Source: Roseateles_B sp041913905 | GTDB lineage: Bacteria; Pseudomonadota; Gammaproteobacteria; Burkholderiales; Burkholderiaceae_C | Length of the DNA: 64,000 nucleotides | Direction of reading: 5' to 3' | Assembly: GCA_041913905.1 (NCBI GenBank) | Contig: JAYSEK010000002.1 | Location: 1 to 64,000, forward strand | Part shown: piece by piece, positions 42,689 through 53,552 of the stretch | Layout: each line of letters starts with the position of its first letter | How positions within the stretch are numbered: position 1 is the first letter of the stretch | The notes under the pieces: generated by a model | What the model was told of the DNA's origin: nothing | The model's input: only the letters and a program-made list of their open reading frames with translations | Database searches by the model: none | Program-made: the position numbers and the translations under genes

Positions 42689-43702
42689 TCAGGCCTGGAA
42701 GCCCTGGGGGTTCATCGACTGCCAGCGCCAGCTGTCCTCGCACATGCGCTGCAGGTCATGACGGGCACGCCAGCCCAGCAGGGCCAGGGCCTGGCCGGGA
42801 TCGGCGTAGCAGGCGGCCACATCGCCCGGGCGGCGCGCCACGATGTCATAGGGCACGGGGCGGCCGCTGGCCTGCTCGTAGGCCTTCACGAGCTCCAGCA
42901 CGCTGTAGCCGCGGCCGGTGCCCAGGTTGACGGTCAGCGAGCCGGGCTGGTCCAGCAGGCGGCGCAAGGCGGCCACATGGCCGTCGGCGAGGTCGCAGAC
43001 GTGGATGTAGTCGCGCACGCCGGTGCCGTCCGGCGTGTCGTAGTCATCGCCGAAGACCTGCAGGCGCTCGCGCCGGCCGATGGCCACCTGGGCGACGTAG
43101 GGCATCAGGTTGTTGGGAATGCCGCGGGGGTCTTCGCCGATCAGGCCGCTCTCATGCGCGCCCACCGGGTTGAAATAACGCAGGCAGGCCGTCTGCCAGA
43201 GCGGGTCGGCATCGCCCAGGTCGCGCAGGATGGTCTCGCCCATCAGCTTGGTGGCACCGTAGGGGTTCACTGCGCTGACCGGGGCATCCTCGGTCAGGGG
43301 CAGGCGCTCGGGCACGCCGTAGACGGTGGCGCTGGAGCTGAAGACCATGCGCCGGCAGCCGTGGCGCTGCATGGTCTCGCAGACGTTGACCAGGCCGCCG
43401 ATGTTGTTGCGGTAGTAGCGCAAGGGCTGGCTGGTGGACTCGCCCACGGCCTTGAAAGCGGCGAAATGCACGACGGCGTCGGGGCGATGGCGAGCGAAGA
43501 CCTGGTCCAGGGCGGGCGTGCAGACGTCCACCTCCTCGAAGACCGGGCGCTGGCCGCTGAGCGTCTGGAGGCGCTCCAGCACGCGCGGCGAGCTGTTGGA
43601 GAAATTGTCGATGCCCACGACATCATGCCCGGCGGCTTGCAGGGCCAGCCAGGTGTGGGAGGCGATGTAGCCGGCAGCACCGGTCAGCAGGATCTTGGCC
43701 AT
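42689..43702 (-). CDS. galE: UDP-glucose 4-epimerase
   Basis: The 337-residue SDR enzyme has ILLTGAAGYIASHTWLALQ, GIDNFSNSSPRVLERL, the catalytic VFSSSATVYGVPE and NPYGATKLMGETIL, and the RYFNPVGAHESGLIGEDP segment diagnostic of GalE. The usual GYIGSHT reads GYIASHT here. It supplies UDP-galactose for the polymer. Confidence 0.95.
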   Translation of the reverse strand: MAKILLTGAAGYIASHTWLALQAAGHDVVGIDNFSNSSPRVLERLQTLSGQRPVFEEVDVCTPALDQVFARHRPDAVVHFAAFKAVGESTSQPLRYYRNNIGGLVNVCETMQRHGCRRMVFSSSATVYGVPERLPLTEDAPVSAVNPYGATKLMGETILRDLGDADPLWQTACLRYFNPVGAHESGLIGEDPRGIPNNLMPYVAQVAIGRRERLQVFGDDYDTPDGTGVRDYIHVCDLADGHVAALRRLLDQPGSLTVNLGTGRGYSVLELVKAYEQASGRPVPYDIVARRPGDVAACYADPGQALALLGWRARHDLQRMCEDSWRWQSMNPQGFQA

Positions 43703-43718
43703 GCGCGGATACGTGTGG

Positions 43719-44948
43719 TTAGCGAATTGTCAGCTGCGCACTGCAGCCGATGGCGTTGGCGCTGTAGGGCAGCGAGAACTGGGTGGCCGTGCTGCTGCGC
43801 TGCTCGTGCGAGTACTGGCAGCCCAGCTGGGTGTTGCGCCAGGGCGTCCAGCTGGCGCCCAGCGTGAGGACGCGGTTGTTGTCGTGCCCGTCGATGGCCT
43901 GGCCCACATTGCTGGTGTAGCGCAGGTCGCGGCGCGTGTTCAGCAGGCCTGCATTGACGGCGATCTTGGCCGTCAGCTCGTAGTCCAGGCTGAGGCGCAG
44001 GGACGTGCTGCTGCGGTTGTTTTCGGTGCGCACCAGGCCGGAGAACAGGCTGCTGCTGTCCTGGCCGGCGTCGCGGGCCAGCTGGGTGCTCAGGCGCAGC
44101 TTGGAGCTGGGCTGCCAGTTCCATTGCAGCGAGGCGGTCAGGCCGCTGATGTCATTGGCGCCGCTGAGGCCATAGCGGGTCCGGCCATGGCCCAGGCGGG
44201 CGTTGTAGCTGCTGGCGCCGCCGGGTTCCCAGTCCAGACTCAGGGCGAGGTCATTGCGGTTCACGTCTTCGCCCACCTGGCCGGCCACCACGCGCTCGTA
44301 GTAGCTGCCGCGGGTCAGCCTTGCGTTGAGTCCCAGCCGCAGTCCAGGCCTGGGCCGGTAGTTGATGCCCGCGTTGCTGCTGTGCTGCCGGAAGTTGTAG
44401 GGGCTGTAGCTGGCCAGGCTGTAGCGCTCGCGCGTCCAGCCCGCGCCGCCTTCCAGCTGCCAGGCACCGCCCAGGCCGTAACGGATCTGGGCGTTGAGCT
44501 GCTCGGCGCTTTGCACGTTGCGCTCGGTGACGTTGGGGCGGTCGCCGGGATTGAAGGCTGCCAGCGAACGGCTGGCGCTGCCGCCCAGCGTGCCGCTGAG
44601 CTTCTCGAAGGCCTCCCAGCTGAAACCGCCCGAGAGGCTGTAGCCGCTGTTGTTCAGGGCGCTGTTGTTGCGGTAGCGCTGATGACGCAGAGCGGCGTCC
44701 AGCACCAGGCGCTGGCGGCCGTAGACCTGGTCCAGCCCCGCCCGCAGGCTGGCGCTGCCGACCCAGTCGCTGCTTTGCGGGCTGCCCTCGCTGAGGCGAT
44801 ACAGGTTGGAGACATGCGTCAGGCCGGCTCCCACGCCCAGGTAGTACGGGCTGCTCTGCGCCCTGGCCTGCAAGCTCCACAGCGGCACGGTGAGCAGGCA
44901 GGCTGCGGAGGCAATGCGCAAGGCGCGACGGGCGACAAGGGAGGGCAT
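43719..44948 (-). CDS. epsL: outer-membrane beta-barrel protein EpsL
   Basis: The 409-residue protein has a signal peptide (cleavage after ARA). The mature part is a long series of alternating amphipathic strands (LGVGAGLTHVSNLYRLSEG, ASLRAGLDQVYGRQRLVLDAAL, and similar), with many Ser/Asn/Tyr turns and a C-terminal strand ending QLTIR. This matches the EpsL family of exopolysaccharide-operon barrels. It is a strong candidate for the outer-membrane pore partner of the short OPX protein EpsE. ATG 44948 is preferred; a TTG at 44960 is also in frame. Confidence 0.85.
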   Translation of the reverse strand: MPSLVARRALRIASAACLLTVPLWSLQARAQSSPYYLGVGAGLTHVSNLYRLSEGSPQSSDWVGSASLRAGLDQVYGRQRLVLDAALRHQRYRNNSALNNSGYSLSGGFSWEAFEKLSGTLGGSASRSLAAFNPGDRPNVTERNVQSAEQLNAQIRYGLGGAWQLEGGAGWTRERYSLASYSPYNFRQHSSNAGINYRPRPGLRLGLNARLTRGSYYERVVAGQVGEDVNRNDLALSLDWEPGGASSYNARLGHGRTRYGLSGANDISGLTASLQWNWQPSSKLRLSTQLARDAGQDSSSLFSGLVRTENNRSSTSLRLSLDYELTAKIAVNAGLLNTRRDLRYTSNVGQAIDGHDNNRVLTLGASWTPWRNTQLGCQYSHEQRSSTATQFSLPYSANAIGCSAQLTIR

Positions 44949-44972
44949 GGGTGGGTTCAACAGGCGTTGTCG

Positions 44973-46367
44973 TCAATAGGCATTGCGATCGAACACCACC
45001 AGGCGGATGGTGCGCGCAATGATCTGCAGATCCAGGCCGAGCGACCAGTTGCGCAGGTACTCCAGATCGTATTCGACCCGTGCGCGCATCTTGTCCAGAG
45101 TATCCGTCTCCCCACGCAGGCCATTGACCTGCGCCCATCCCGTGATCCCGGGCTTGACCTTGTGCCGGACCATGTAGGCCTTGATCAGCTCGCGGTACTG
45201 CTCGTTGTGGGCCAGGGCGTGCGGGCGGGGGCCGACGATGCTCATGCTGCCCTGCAGGACGTTGAAGAACTGCGGCAGCTCGTCCAGCGAGGTCCGGCGC
45301 AGGAAGGCGCCGAAGGGTGTGATGCGGGGGTCGTCGCGCGTGGCCTGGCGGACGGTGTGGTCCTCGTCCATCACGCGCATGGAGCGGAATTTGTAGACCG
45401 TGATCTCCTCGCCATCCAGTCCGTTGCGGCGTTGCTTGTAGAGCACCGGCCCCGGCGAGCTCAGCTTGATGCCCAGGGCGATCAGCAGCATCAGCGGCGA
45501 GACCAGCACCAGGATCGCGCTGGCCAGCACCAGGTCGCTGGCCCGCTTGATCAGCTCGTTGCTGCCGGTGAAGGGGGTGTCGCAGATGCCTACCACGGCC
45601 ATGCCGTTGAGGTCCTGCAGCCGGCCCTGGATGATGCTGATGCCGAACACGTCCGGCACGAAGAACAGGGACGCCGTCGTGCCCTGCAGGCCCTCCAGCA
45701 GGGCGACGATGCGGGGCTGTGAGCCCAGGGGCAGGGTGATGTAGACCTCGCGCACGTTGTGCCGGCGGATGTGGCCAGCCAGCTCGGCCAGGGTGCCCAG
45801 GTGCCGGGCGCGCGCCTCCTCGTGCACGCGGCCGCCGCGCCGGTCGTCGAAGAAGCCCAGCAGGTCGCGGCCATGGGTGCCGTCGGACTGCAGGGCGCGG
45901 GCGACCTTGGCGCCCAGGGCGCCGGCGCCCACGATCACCGCACTGCTGCGGGCCCGGGGCTGGCGCGCCCGCCAGCGCAGCAGGCGGTGGCCCAGCCCCA
46001 CGCTGACCCACTGCAGCAGCGGCGTCAGCAGGGCCCACCACAGCAGCACGCGGCTGTCGAAATAGTGCAGGCTGCTGGTGGCGTAGGCAAAGGTCCAGAG
46101 AATGGCCAGCAGCACGGCCCAGGCGCTCAGGATGTCGGTGATGGCGCTGACCGGGTGGGTGCTGAAGCGGTCGCGGCCGGGAAAGGTCAGCGTGAACACC
46201 AGCAGGCACAGCACGTAGCTGGCGCGGATCAGCGGTTCACCAAACCATGCATTGACGGCCAGGAAGACGGCAACGGTGAGCCCGGGTTCCAGAAAGGCCG
46301 CGACCAGCGTCGGCACCGACTGGGGGGCACTGTAGAAGGTTCTCTTGTAACTGCGATCCTCGAACAT
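44973..46367 (-). CDS. undecaprenyl-phosphate glucose phosphotransferase
   Basis: This 464-residue polyprenol-phosphate hexose-1-phosphate transferase (WcaJ/GumD/EpsB type) initiates the repeat unit. The N-terminal half has about four membrane segments and a CoA-binding-like nucleotide domain (SSAVIVGAGALGAKVARAL). A fifth membrane helix (LVLASAILVLVSPLMLLIAL) is followed by the catalytic bacterial-transferase domain (KFRSMRV, RRTSLDELPQFFNVLQGSMSIVGPRPH, KPGITGWAQVNGLRGET). It is the first gene of the minus-strand operon. ATG 46367 is chosen as the start. Glucose-1-phosphate is the usual substrate, not proven here. Confidence 0.9.
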   Translation of the reverse strand: MFEDRSYKRTFYSAPQSVPTLVAAFLEPGLTVAVFLAVNAWFGEPLIRASYVLCLLVFTLTFPGRDRFSTHPVSAITDILSAWAVLLAILWTFAYATSSLHYFDSRVLLWWALLTPLLQWVSVGLGHRLLRWRARQPRARSSAVIVGAGALGAKVARALQSDGTHGRDLLGFFDDRRGGRVHEEARARHLGTLAELAGHIRRHNVREVYITLPLGSQPRIVALLEGLQGTTASLFFVPDVFGISIIQGRLQDLNGMAVVGICDTPFTGSNELIKRASDLVLASAILVLVSPLMLLIALGIKLSSPGPVLYKQRRNGLDGEEITVYKFRSMRVMDEDHTVRQATRDDPRITPFGAFLRRTSLDELPQFFNVLQGSMSIVGPRPHALAHNEQYRELIKAYMVRHKVKPGITGWAQVNGLRGETDTLDKMRARVEYDLEYLRNWSLGLDLQIIARTIRLVVFDRNAY

Positions 46368-46534
46368 CGTGCAAGGGCTCCCGGCCGCCAGGCTTGCGCT
46401 CTCCAGGGTTGCTGCTTCGTGTGGGAGGGCGGCCGGCGGCCGATTCTCTCTCAAGACGCGGCAAGCGGGGCGCCGGGGGTCGGGTCTTGATGCCCGGCAG
46501 GGCGCTGTGCCGCAGCCCTGCCTACAATCCGCCC

Positions 46535-47050
46535 ATGCTTCAAGACTGGTCGACGCTCCTCGCGCCGGCGGTGCAGGACCGCATCGCCCTCTTGCTCAAT
46601 CACGTCCTCTCCCGCGAAAGCGCGGGCGTGGACCGCCTGCGCCCCCATGCCGGCCGCGTGCTGCGCGTGCACCTGGCCGGCTGGCCGGCCCTGCTGCCCT
46701 CGGCACCCGACATGCTGCTGGCCATCACGCCGGCGGGCCTGTTCGAGCGCCTGGACGGCGCGCCGGAGGAGGCCCTGCGCATCGAGGTCGACGCCAGCAA
46801 CCCCGCGGCGCTGGCCCTGGGCGCCCTGAGCGGCGCCAAGCCCGGCGTGCAGGTGCAGGGGGACGCCGCCCTGGCCGGCGACATCAGCTGGCTGATGGAC
46901 AACCTGCGCTGGGACATCGAGGACGACCTGGCCAAGCTGGTCGGCCCCCTGCCGGCCCGCCAGCTGGCCCGCTGGGCCCAGGCCGCGGCGCAGGCCTGCG
47001 CTGCCCTGGCACGCGGGGCGGCCGGCCTGATGAAGTCCCGCGGCGACTGA
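46535..47050 (+). CDS. ubiJ: ubiquinone biosynthesis accessory factor UbiJ (SCP2 domain)
   Basis: The 171-residue protein has the SCP2 sterol-carrier-like lipid-binding fold: NHVLSRESAGVDRLRPHAGRVLRVHLAG, LLAITPAGLFERL, VQGDAALAGDISWLMDNLRWDIEDDLAKLVG. UbiJ holds lipid intermediates in the soluble Ubi complex that makes ubiquinone. It lies 12 bases before ubiB, as in relatives. ubiE would normally be close upstream but is 32 kb away. Confidence 0.9.
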   Translation: MLQDWSTLLAPAVQDRIALLLNHVLSRESAGVDRLRPHAGRVLRVHLAGWPALLPSAPDMLLAITPAGLFERLDGAPEEALRIEVDASNPAALALGALSGAKPGVQVQGDAALAGDISWLMDNLRWDIEDDLAKLVGPLPARQLARWAQAAAQACAALARGAAGLMKSRGD

Positions 47051-47061
47051 GTCGGTCCGTG

Positions 47062-48633
47062 ATGCGCTATTTCGCCCGTCTGCTGGTCATCAGCTGGACC
47101 ATCTTCAAGTACGGCCTGGACGAGCTGGCGCTTTCCGGCTTCCGCCGCCACCGGCTGCTGGGCCTCCTGCACCGCATCGTGTCGGTCGGGCGGGCCTGGG
47201 AATTGCCCCGCGGCGTGCGTTTGCGCCTGGCGCTGGAGCACCTGGGGCCCATCTTCGTCAAGTTCGGCCAGGTGCTGTCGACCCGGCGAGATCTGGTGCC
47301 TGACGACATGGTCGAGGAGCTGGCCAAGCTGCAGGACCGCGTGCCGCCCTTCCCGGCAGCGCAGTCGCGCGCGCTGGTGGAGAAGGCCTTTGGCCGACGC
47401 ATCGAGGACATCTTTGCGACCTTCGACGAAGAGCCTGTTGCCAGCGCGTCCATCGCCCAGGTGCACTTCGCCACGCTCAAGGACGGGCGCGAGGTCGCCG
47501 TCAAGGTGCTGCGCCCTGGCATGCTGGATGTCATCGAGGACGACCTGGCCCTGCTGCGCACCCTGGCCGGCTGGGTCGAGCGCTTCTCGGCCGACGGCCG
47601 GCGCCTGAAGCCGCGCGAGGTCGTGGCCGAGTTCAACAACTACCTGCACGACGAACTGGACCTGGTGCGCGAGGCCGCCAACGCCACCCAGCTGCGCCGC
47701 AACATGGACGGCCTGGGTCTGGTGCTGGTGCCGGAGATGATCTGGGAGCTCTGCACCCAGCAGGTCATCGTGATGCAGCGCATGCACGGCGTGCCCATCT
47801 CGCAGACTCAGCGCCTGCGTGATGCGGGGGTGGACATCCCCAAGCTGGCGCGCGACGGCGTCACCATCTTCTTCACCCAGGTCTTTCGCGACGGCTTCTT
47901 CCACGCGGACATGCACCCGGGCAACATCCAGGTCAGCCTGGACCCGGCGACCTTCGGGCGCTACATCGCGCTGGACTTCGGCATCATCGGCACCCTGACC
48001 GAGACCGACAAGGAATACCTGGCCCAGAACTTCATCGCCTTCTTCCGCCGCGACTACAAGCGTGTGGCCGAGCTGCACATCGAGTCCGGCTGGGTGCCGG
48101 CCTCGACCCGGGTGGATGAGCTGGAAGGCGCAGTGCGGGCGGTGTGCGAGCCGCACTTCGACCGGCCGCTGAAGGACATCTCCCTGGGTCAGGTGCTGAT
48201 GCGCCTGTTCCAGACCTCGCGCCGCTTCAACGTCGAGATCCAGCCCCAGCTCGTGCTGCTGCAGAAGACCCTGCTCAATATCGAGGGCCTGGGCCGGCAG
48301 CTGGATCCCGAGCTGGACCTCTGGGCCACGGCCAAGCCCTTCCTGGAACGCTGGATGAACGAGCAGGTGGGCTGGCGCGCGCTGCTCAATGGCATCAAGC
48401 GCGAGGCGCCGCGCTATGCGCAGTTCTTGCCCGAATTCCCCCGTCTGCTGCATGACACCCTGAAGCGCCAGTCCCAGGCGAACGAGGAATCGGCCCTGCT
48501 GCGCGCCCTGCTGGTGGAGCAGCGCCGCACCAACCGGCTGCTGATGGGCTTTTTGCTGGCGCTGGGCGGCTTCGTCCTGGGCCTGCTGCTCACGCCCTGG
48601 CTGATGCGATTCTGGACTTCCCTGATCCATTGA
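47062..48633 (+). CDS. ubiB: ubiquinone biosynthesis regulatory protein kinase UbiB
   Basis: The 523-residue ABC1/ADCK-type atypical kinase/ATPase has the family's KxGQ motif in HLGPIFVKFGQVLSTRRDL, an Ala-rich nucleotide loop (EEPVASASIAQVH), the catalytic FFHADMHPGNI and LDFGIIG segments, and two C-terminal membrane helices. It is needed for ubiquinone synthesis, probably for lipid extraction by the Ubi complex. A GTG three bases before the chosen ATG is an alternative start. Confidence 0.95.
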   Translation: MRYFARLLVISWTIFKYGLDELALSGFRRHRLLGLLHRIVSVGRAWELPRGVRLRLALEHLGPIFVKFGQVLSTRRDLVPDDMVEELAKLQDRVPPFPAAQSRALVEKAFGRRIEDIFATFDEEPVASASIAQVHFATLKDGREVAVKVLRPGMLDVIEDDLALLRTLAGWVERFSADGRRLKPREVVAEFNNYLHDELDLVREAANATQLRRNMDGLGLVLVPEMIWELCTQQVIVMQRMHGVPISQTQRLRDAGVDIPKLARDGVTIFFTQVFRDGFFHADMHPGNIQVSLDPATFGRYIALDFGIIGTLTETDKEYLAQNFIAFFRRDYKRVAELHIESGWVPASTRVDELEGAVRAVCEPHFDRPLKDISLGQVLMRLFQTSRRFNVEIQPQLVLLQKTLLNIEGLGRQLDPELDLWATAKPFLERWMNEQVGWRALLNGIKREAPRYAQFLPEFPRLLHDTLKRQSQANEESALLRALLVEQRRTNRLLMGFLLALGGFVLGLLLTPWLMRFWTSLIH

Positions 48634-48779
48634 GGGGTGGGGCGAAATCCGCCCCCCGGCTCGCCGATAATGCGCGCTCCTGAGCGCCGGTCCGACTGCG
48701 TCGGGCGCATGTCGCAGGTCCTTGCGGTCCTCCCGGTCCCCCGATCCTCTTTGCCACGCCCTCTGCCGGGGCCTCTGAC

Positions 48780-50261
48780 ATGAACATCACGCTGATCGTC
48801 TTCGTCGTGCTCTACCTGCTGGGCACCCTGGCCCTGGGCGTCTGGGCCGGCACCCGCATCAAGAACACCAGCGACTTCGCCATCGCCGGCCGCAGCCTGC
48901 CGCTGGTCATGGTCATCACGACCACCTTCGCCACCTGGTTCGGCGCCGAGACGGTGATGGGCATCCCGGCCAAGTTCGTGCAGGGCGGCTTGAACGCCAT
49001 CGTCGAGGATCCCTTCGGCGCCGGCACCTGCCTGATCCTGGTGGGCGCCTTCTTTGCGACCAAGCTGTACCGCCAGAACCTGCTGACCATCGGTGACTTC
49101 TACCGCCAGCGCTACGGCAAGGGCGTGGAGGTGTTCTGCTCGGCGACCATCATCCTGAGCTATCTCGGCTGGGTGGCGGCGCAGATCACGGCCCTGGGCC
49201 TGGTGTTCTCGGTGCTGACGCAAGGCCATATGAGCGAGACCGCCGGCATGATCGTCGGCACCCTGGCCGTGCTGATCTACGTGGTGATCGGCGGCTTCCT
49301 GGCCGTGGCCTGGACCGATTTCATCCAGATGATCGTGCTGGTGCTGGGGCTGTCCACCATCGCCTTTTTCTCAGCGGACCTGGCCGGTGGCGCGGGCAAG
49401 GTGGTGGAGCTGGCCCAGAGCAAGGAGCTGTTCAAGTTCCTGCCCGAGCCGAAGTTCGTCGACCTGGCCATGTTCATCGGCGCTGCCGTGACCATGATGC
49501 TGGGCTCCATCCCGCAGCAGGACGTGTTCCAGCGCGTGATGTCGGCCAAGGACGAGAAGACCGCCCGCAACGGCGCGATGATCGGCGGCCTGAGCTACAT
49601 CCTCTTCGCTGCCGTGCCCATGTTCATCGTCACCTGCGCGGTGGTGGTGATGGGCCAGCAGGCGCTGGACATCGCCCGCGACGACTACCAGAAGCTGCTG
49701 CCCATCTTCGTGATGAGCAAGATGCCGCTGGTGATGCAGATCCTCTTCTTCGGCGCCCTGCTGTCGGCCATCAAGAGCACCTCGTCGGCCACGCTGCTGG
49801 CCCCTTCGACCAGCTTCGTCGAGAACATCCTGAAGAACCTGCGGCCGCACATGGGGGACCGCCAGCAGCTGCTGGCCATGCGGCTGACCATCATCATCTT
49901 CGCCGGCCTGGTGCTGGCCTACGCCATCGCAATGAAGGGCACCTCGATCTATGAGCTGGTGTCCTCGGCCTACCAGGTGACCCTGGTCGGCGCCTTCGTG
50001 CCCCTGGTCTTCGGCCTGTACTGGGAACGGGCGACCACCCAGGGCGCGATCTTCTCGCTGGTGGCGGGCATCGGCGTCTGGATCGCCTTCCTGCCGCAGG
50101 TCAGCACCTTTGGCGAACTGTTCCCGGGGCAGCTGGCTGGCTTGCTGGTCGGCATGGTGGCCATGGTGTTCGGCTCGCTGGCGCCGCAGTGGCTGAAGAA
50201 CCGTCGCGAGCACAAGCGCCATGTGGCGGGCCTGCCGGACGAGGCGCAGGCGCAGGTCTGA
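48780..50261 (+). CDS. sodium:solute symporter family protein
   Basis: The 493-residue protein has about 13 hydrophobic segments. SSS family features are TSDFAIAGRSLPLVMVITTTFATWFGAETVMG and GDFYRQRYGKG early, GSIPQQDVFQRVMSAKDEKTARNGAMIGG in the middle, and STSSATLLAPSTSFVENI later. Na+-coupled uptake of a small metabolite is expected; the substrate is not predictable. A GATAAT (48666-48671) is a possible -10. It stands between ubiB and fmdB, genes that are neighbours in several relatives, so it may be a later insertion. Confidence 0.85.
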   Translation: MNITLIVFVVLYLLGTLALGVWAGTRIKNTSDFAIAGRSLPLVMVITTTFATWFGAETVMGIPAKFVQGGLNAIVEDPFGAGTCLILVGAFFATKLYRQNLLTIGDFYRQRYGKGVEVFCSATIILSYLGWVAAQITALGLVFSVLTQGHMSETAGMIVGTLAVLIYVVIGGFLAVAWTDFIQMIVLVLGLSTIAFFSADLAGGAGKVVELAQSKELFKFLPEPKFVDLAMFIGAAVTMMLGSIPQQDVFQRVMSAKDEKTARNGAMIGGLSYILFAAVPMFIVTCAVVVMGQQALDIARDDYQKLLPIFVMSKMPLVMQILFFGALLSAIKSTSSATLLAPSTSFVENILKNLRPHMGDRQQLLAMRLTIIIFAGLVLAYAIAMKGTSIYELVSSAYQVTLVGAFVPLVFGLYWERATTQGAIFSLVAGIGVWIAFLPQVSTFGELFPGQLAGLLVGMVAMVFGSLAPQWLKNRREHKRHVAGLPDEAQAQV

Positions 50262-50375
50262 GCCGACGCCCGGCCGGGCTTGAAATCGCGGCAAAGCACC
50301 GCATCTGGGCCCCGGAGCAGGGGCCCGGGCCGGCCCCGCTGCCTGCCTCGCGGGCGGCGGATGCCGGGCGCCCCC

Positions 50376-50381
50376 TATAAT
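50376..50381 (+). promoter_or_regulatory. -10 element upstream of fmdB-DUF502-aspS
   Basis: TATAAT, a perfect -10, lies 32 bases before the FmdB start and is followed by a pyrimidine-rich segment. The -35 is poor. It likely drives the FmdB gene and perhaps DUF502 and aspS. Confidence 0.45.
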
Positions 50382-50412
50382 TTCGCCTTTTTGATCAACA
50401 GCTTAGGACATC

Positions 50413-50736
50413 ATGCCGATCTACGCTTACCGCTGTGGTTCATGCGGTCACGCCAAGGACGTGCTGCAAAAGCTCTCTGACGCACCGCTGAGCACCTGCC
50501 CGGCCTGTGGCGCCGAGGCCTTCCAGAAGCAGATCACCGCGGCCGGCTTCCAGCTCAAGGGCTCGGGCTGGTACGTGACCGATTTCAAGGGCGGCAGCGG
50601 TGGCAGTTCCGCGACCGCCACGGCGGCCGGCGCCGCCGCACCGGCCGCAGCCGAGGCCTCCAGCGCCGGCAGCAGCGACAGCCCCACGGCCAGCAGCGGC
50701 GGCACGCCCTGCGGCGGCTCATGCGCCTGCCATTGA
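50413..50736 (+). CDS. FmdB family zinc-ribbon protein
   Basis: The 107-residue protein begins MPIYAYRCGSCGHAKDVLQKLSD. A second CxxC (STCPACGAEAFQKQITAAGF) completes the four-Cys zinc ribbon typical of FmdB/putative regulatory proteins. The second half is a Gly/Ser/Ala-rich linker ending in a Cys-rich tail (CGGSCACH), which may bind a metal. AGGA lies about 6 bases before the ATG. Function is not established; position before DUF502 and aspS is conserved in Burkholderiales. Confidence 0.85.
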   Translation: MPIYAYRCGSCGHAKDVLQKLSDAPLSTCPACGAEAFQKQITAAGFQLKGSGWYVTDFKGGSGGSSATATAAGAAAPAAAEASSAGSSDSPTASSGGTPCGGSCACH

Positions 50737-50782
50737 GCCGGCTTTTTTGGCCTTCAAGCACCGCCACAGCACAGGGAACCCA

Positions 50783-51460
50783 GTGAGAAAGTACATCATC
50801 GCCGGCCTCTTGGTCTGGCTCCCCCTGGCGATCACGCTCTGGGTCCTGAACCAGGTCCTGGGCGTCGTCAACGGCGTCTTTCAATCGCTGATCGGTGCCC
50901 TGAAGGTCATCCTGCCGGTCTCGACCCATGAGCTGCTGACGGCCCTGGGCCAGGTGCCGGGCCTGGGCGTGCTGATCCTGGCGGCGGGTCTGTTCCTGAC
51001 CGGCATGTTCGTCGCGAACATGTTCGGCCAGTGGTGGCTGCGCCAATGGGACAAGCTGCTGTCCAGCATCCCCATCGTCAAGAGCATCTACAGCTCGGTC
51101 AAGCAGGTCTCCGACACCCTGTTCTCCAGCAATGGCAACGCCTTTCGCGAGGCCGTGCTGGTGCAGTACCCGCGCGAGGGGGCCTGGACCATCGCCTTCG
51201 TGACCGGCCTGCCGGGCGGCGAGGTGGCCGAGAAACTCGGCAGCGAACACGTGAGCATTTACGTGCCGACCACGCCGAACCCGACTTCGGGCTTCTTCCT
51301 GATGGTCTCCCGCGATCAGATCCGCCCGCTGGCCATGAGCGTGGACGAGGCCCTCAAGTACATCATCTCCATGGGCGTGGTGGCCCCGGCAGGTGCCGAG
51401 CCCGCCGCGTCCAGTCCCTGTGGCGAAGACACGCCTGGCGGACGAAATCAACCGGGTTGA
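50783..51460 (+). CDS. DUF502 family membrane protein
   Basis: The 225-residue inner-membrane protein has two hydrophobic segments (IIAGLLVWLPLAITLWVL and VLILAAGLFLTGMFVANMFG). The conserved DUF502 core follows (LLSSIPIVKSIYSSVKQVSDTLFSSNGNAFREAVLVQYPREG) and then VYVPTTPNP-like text. The start is GTG 50783 with AGGGAA upstream. Unknown function. Confidence 0.85.
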   Translation: MRKYIIAGLLVWLPLAITLWVLNQVLGVVNGVFQSLIGALKVILPVSTHELLTALGQVPGLGVLILAAGLFLTGMFVANMFGQWWLRQWDKLLSSIPIVKSIYSSVKQVSDTLFSSNGNAFREAVLVQYPREGAWTIAFVTGLPGGEVAEKLGSEHVSIYVPTTPNPTSGFFLMVSRDQIRPLAMSVDEALKYIISMGVVAPAGAEPAASSPCGEDTPGGRNQPG

Positions 51461-51582
51461 GCACCGGGCACGTGCTCAATCCTCAGGGCTTGCCGCCCAT
51501 CAGCGCCAGACCGAACGAACCCGTCGGCCGCCAGCCTTCTTGACCGCGGCGGCCGGCCCCACAGAATCTCCGGAGAACTTCT

Positions 51583-53373
<1,791 letters not shown>

Positions 53374-53411
53374 TTGTCGAGGGCAGCCCGAGGCAGCCCC
53401 TGCAAGTAGAA

Positions 53412-53440
53412 AAGGGGCAGCGTAGGCTGCCCCTTCTCCT
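53412..53440 (+). terminator. terminator after aspS
   Basis: AAGGGGCAGC and GCTGCCCCTT form a 10-bp stem with a 4-base loop 38 bases beyond the aspS stop, followed by CTCCT. On the minus strand the hairpin is followed by TTTTCT, so it could act both ways. Confidence 0.7.
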
Positions 53441-53552
53441 GTGCGCATGAGCTGTCGTCCCAGAGAATTTCCAACTGCATGGCCGCGGGAGTTCGCCACC
53501 TAGGCCCTTGCAGGCTGAGGGCACATCAAGTCAAGCGGCACGGCAGTTCTCG

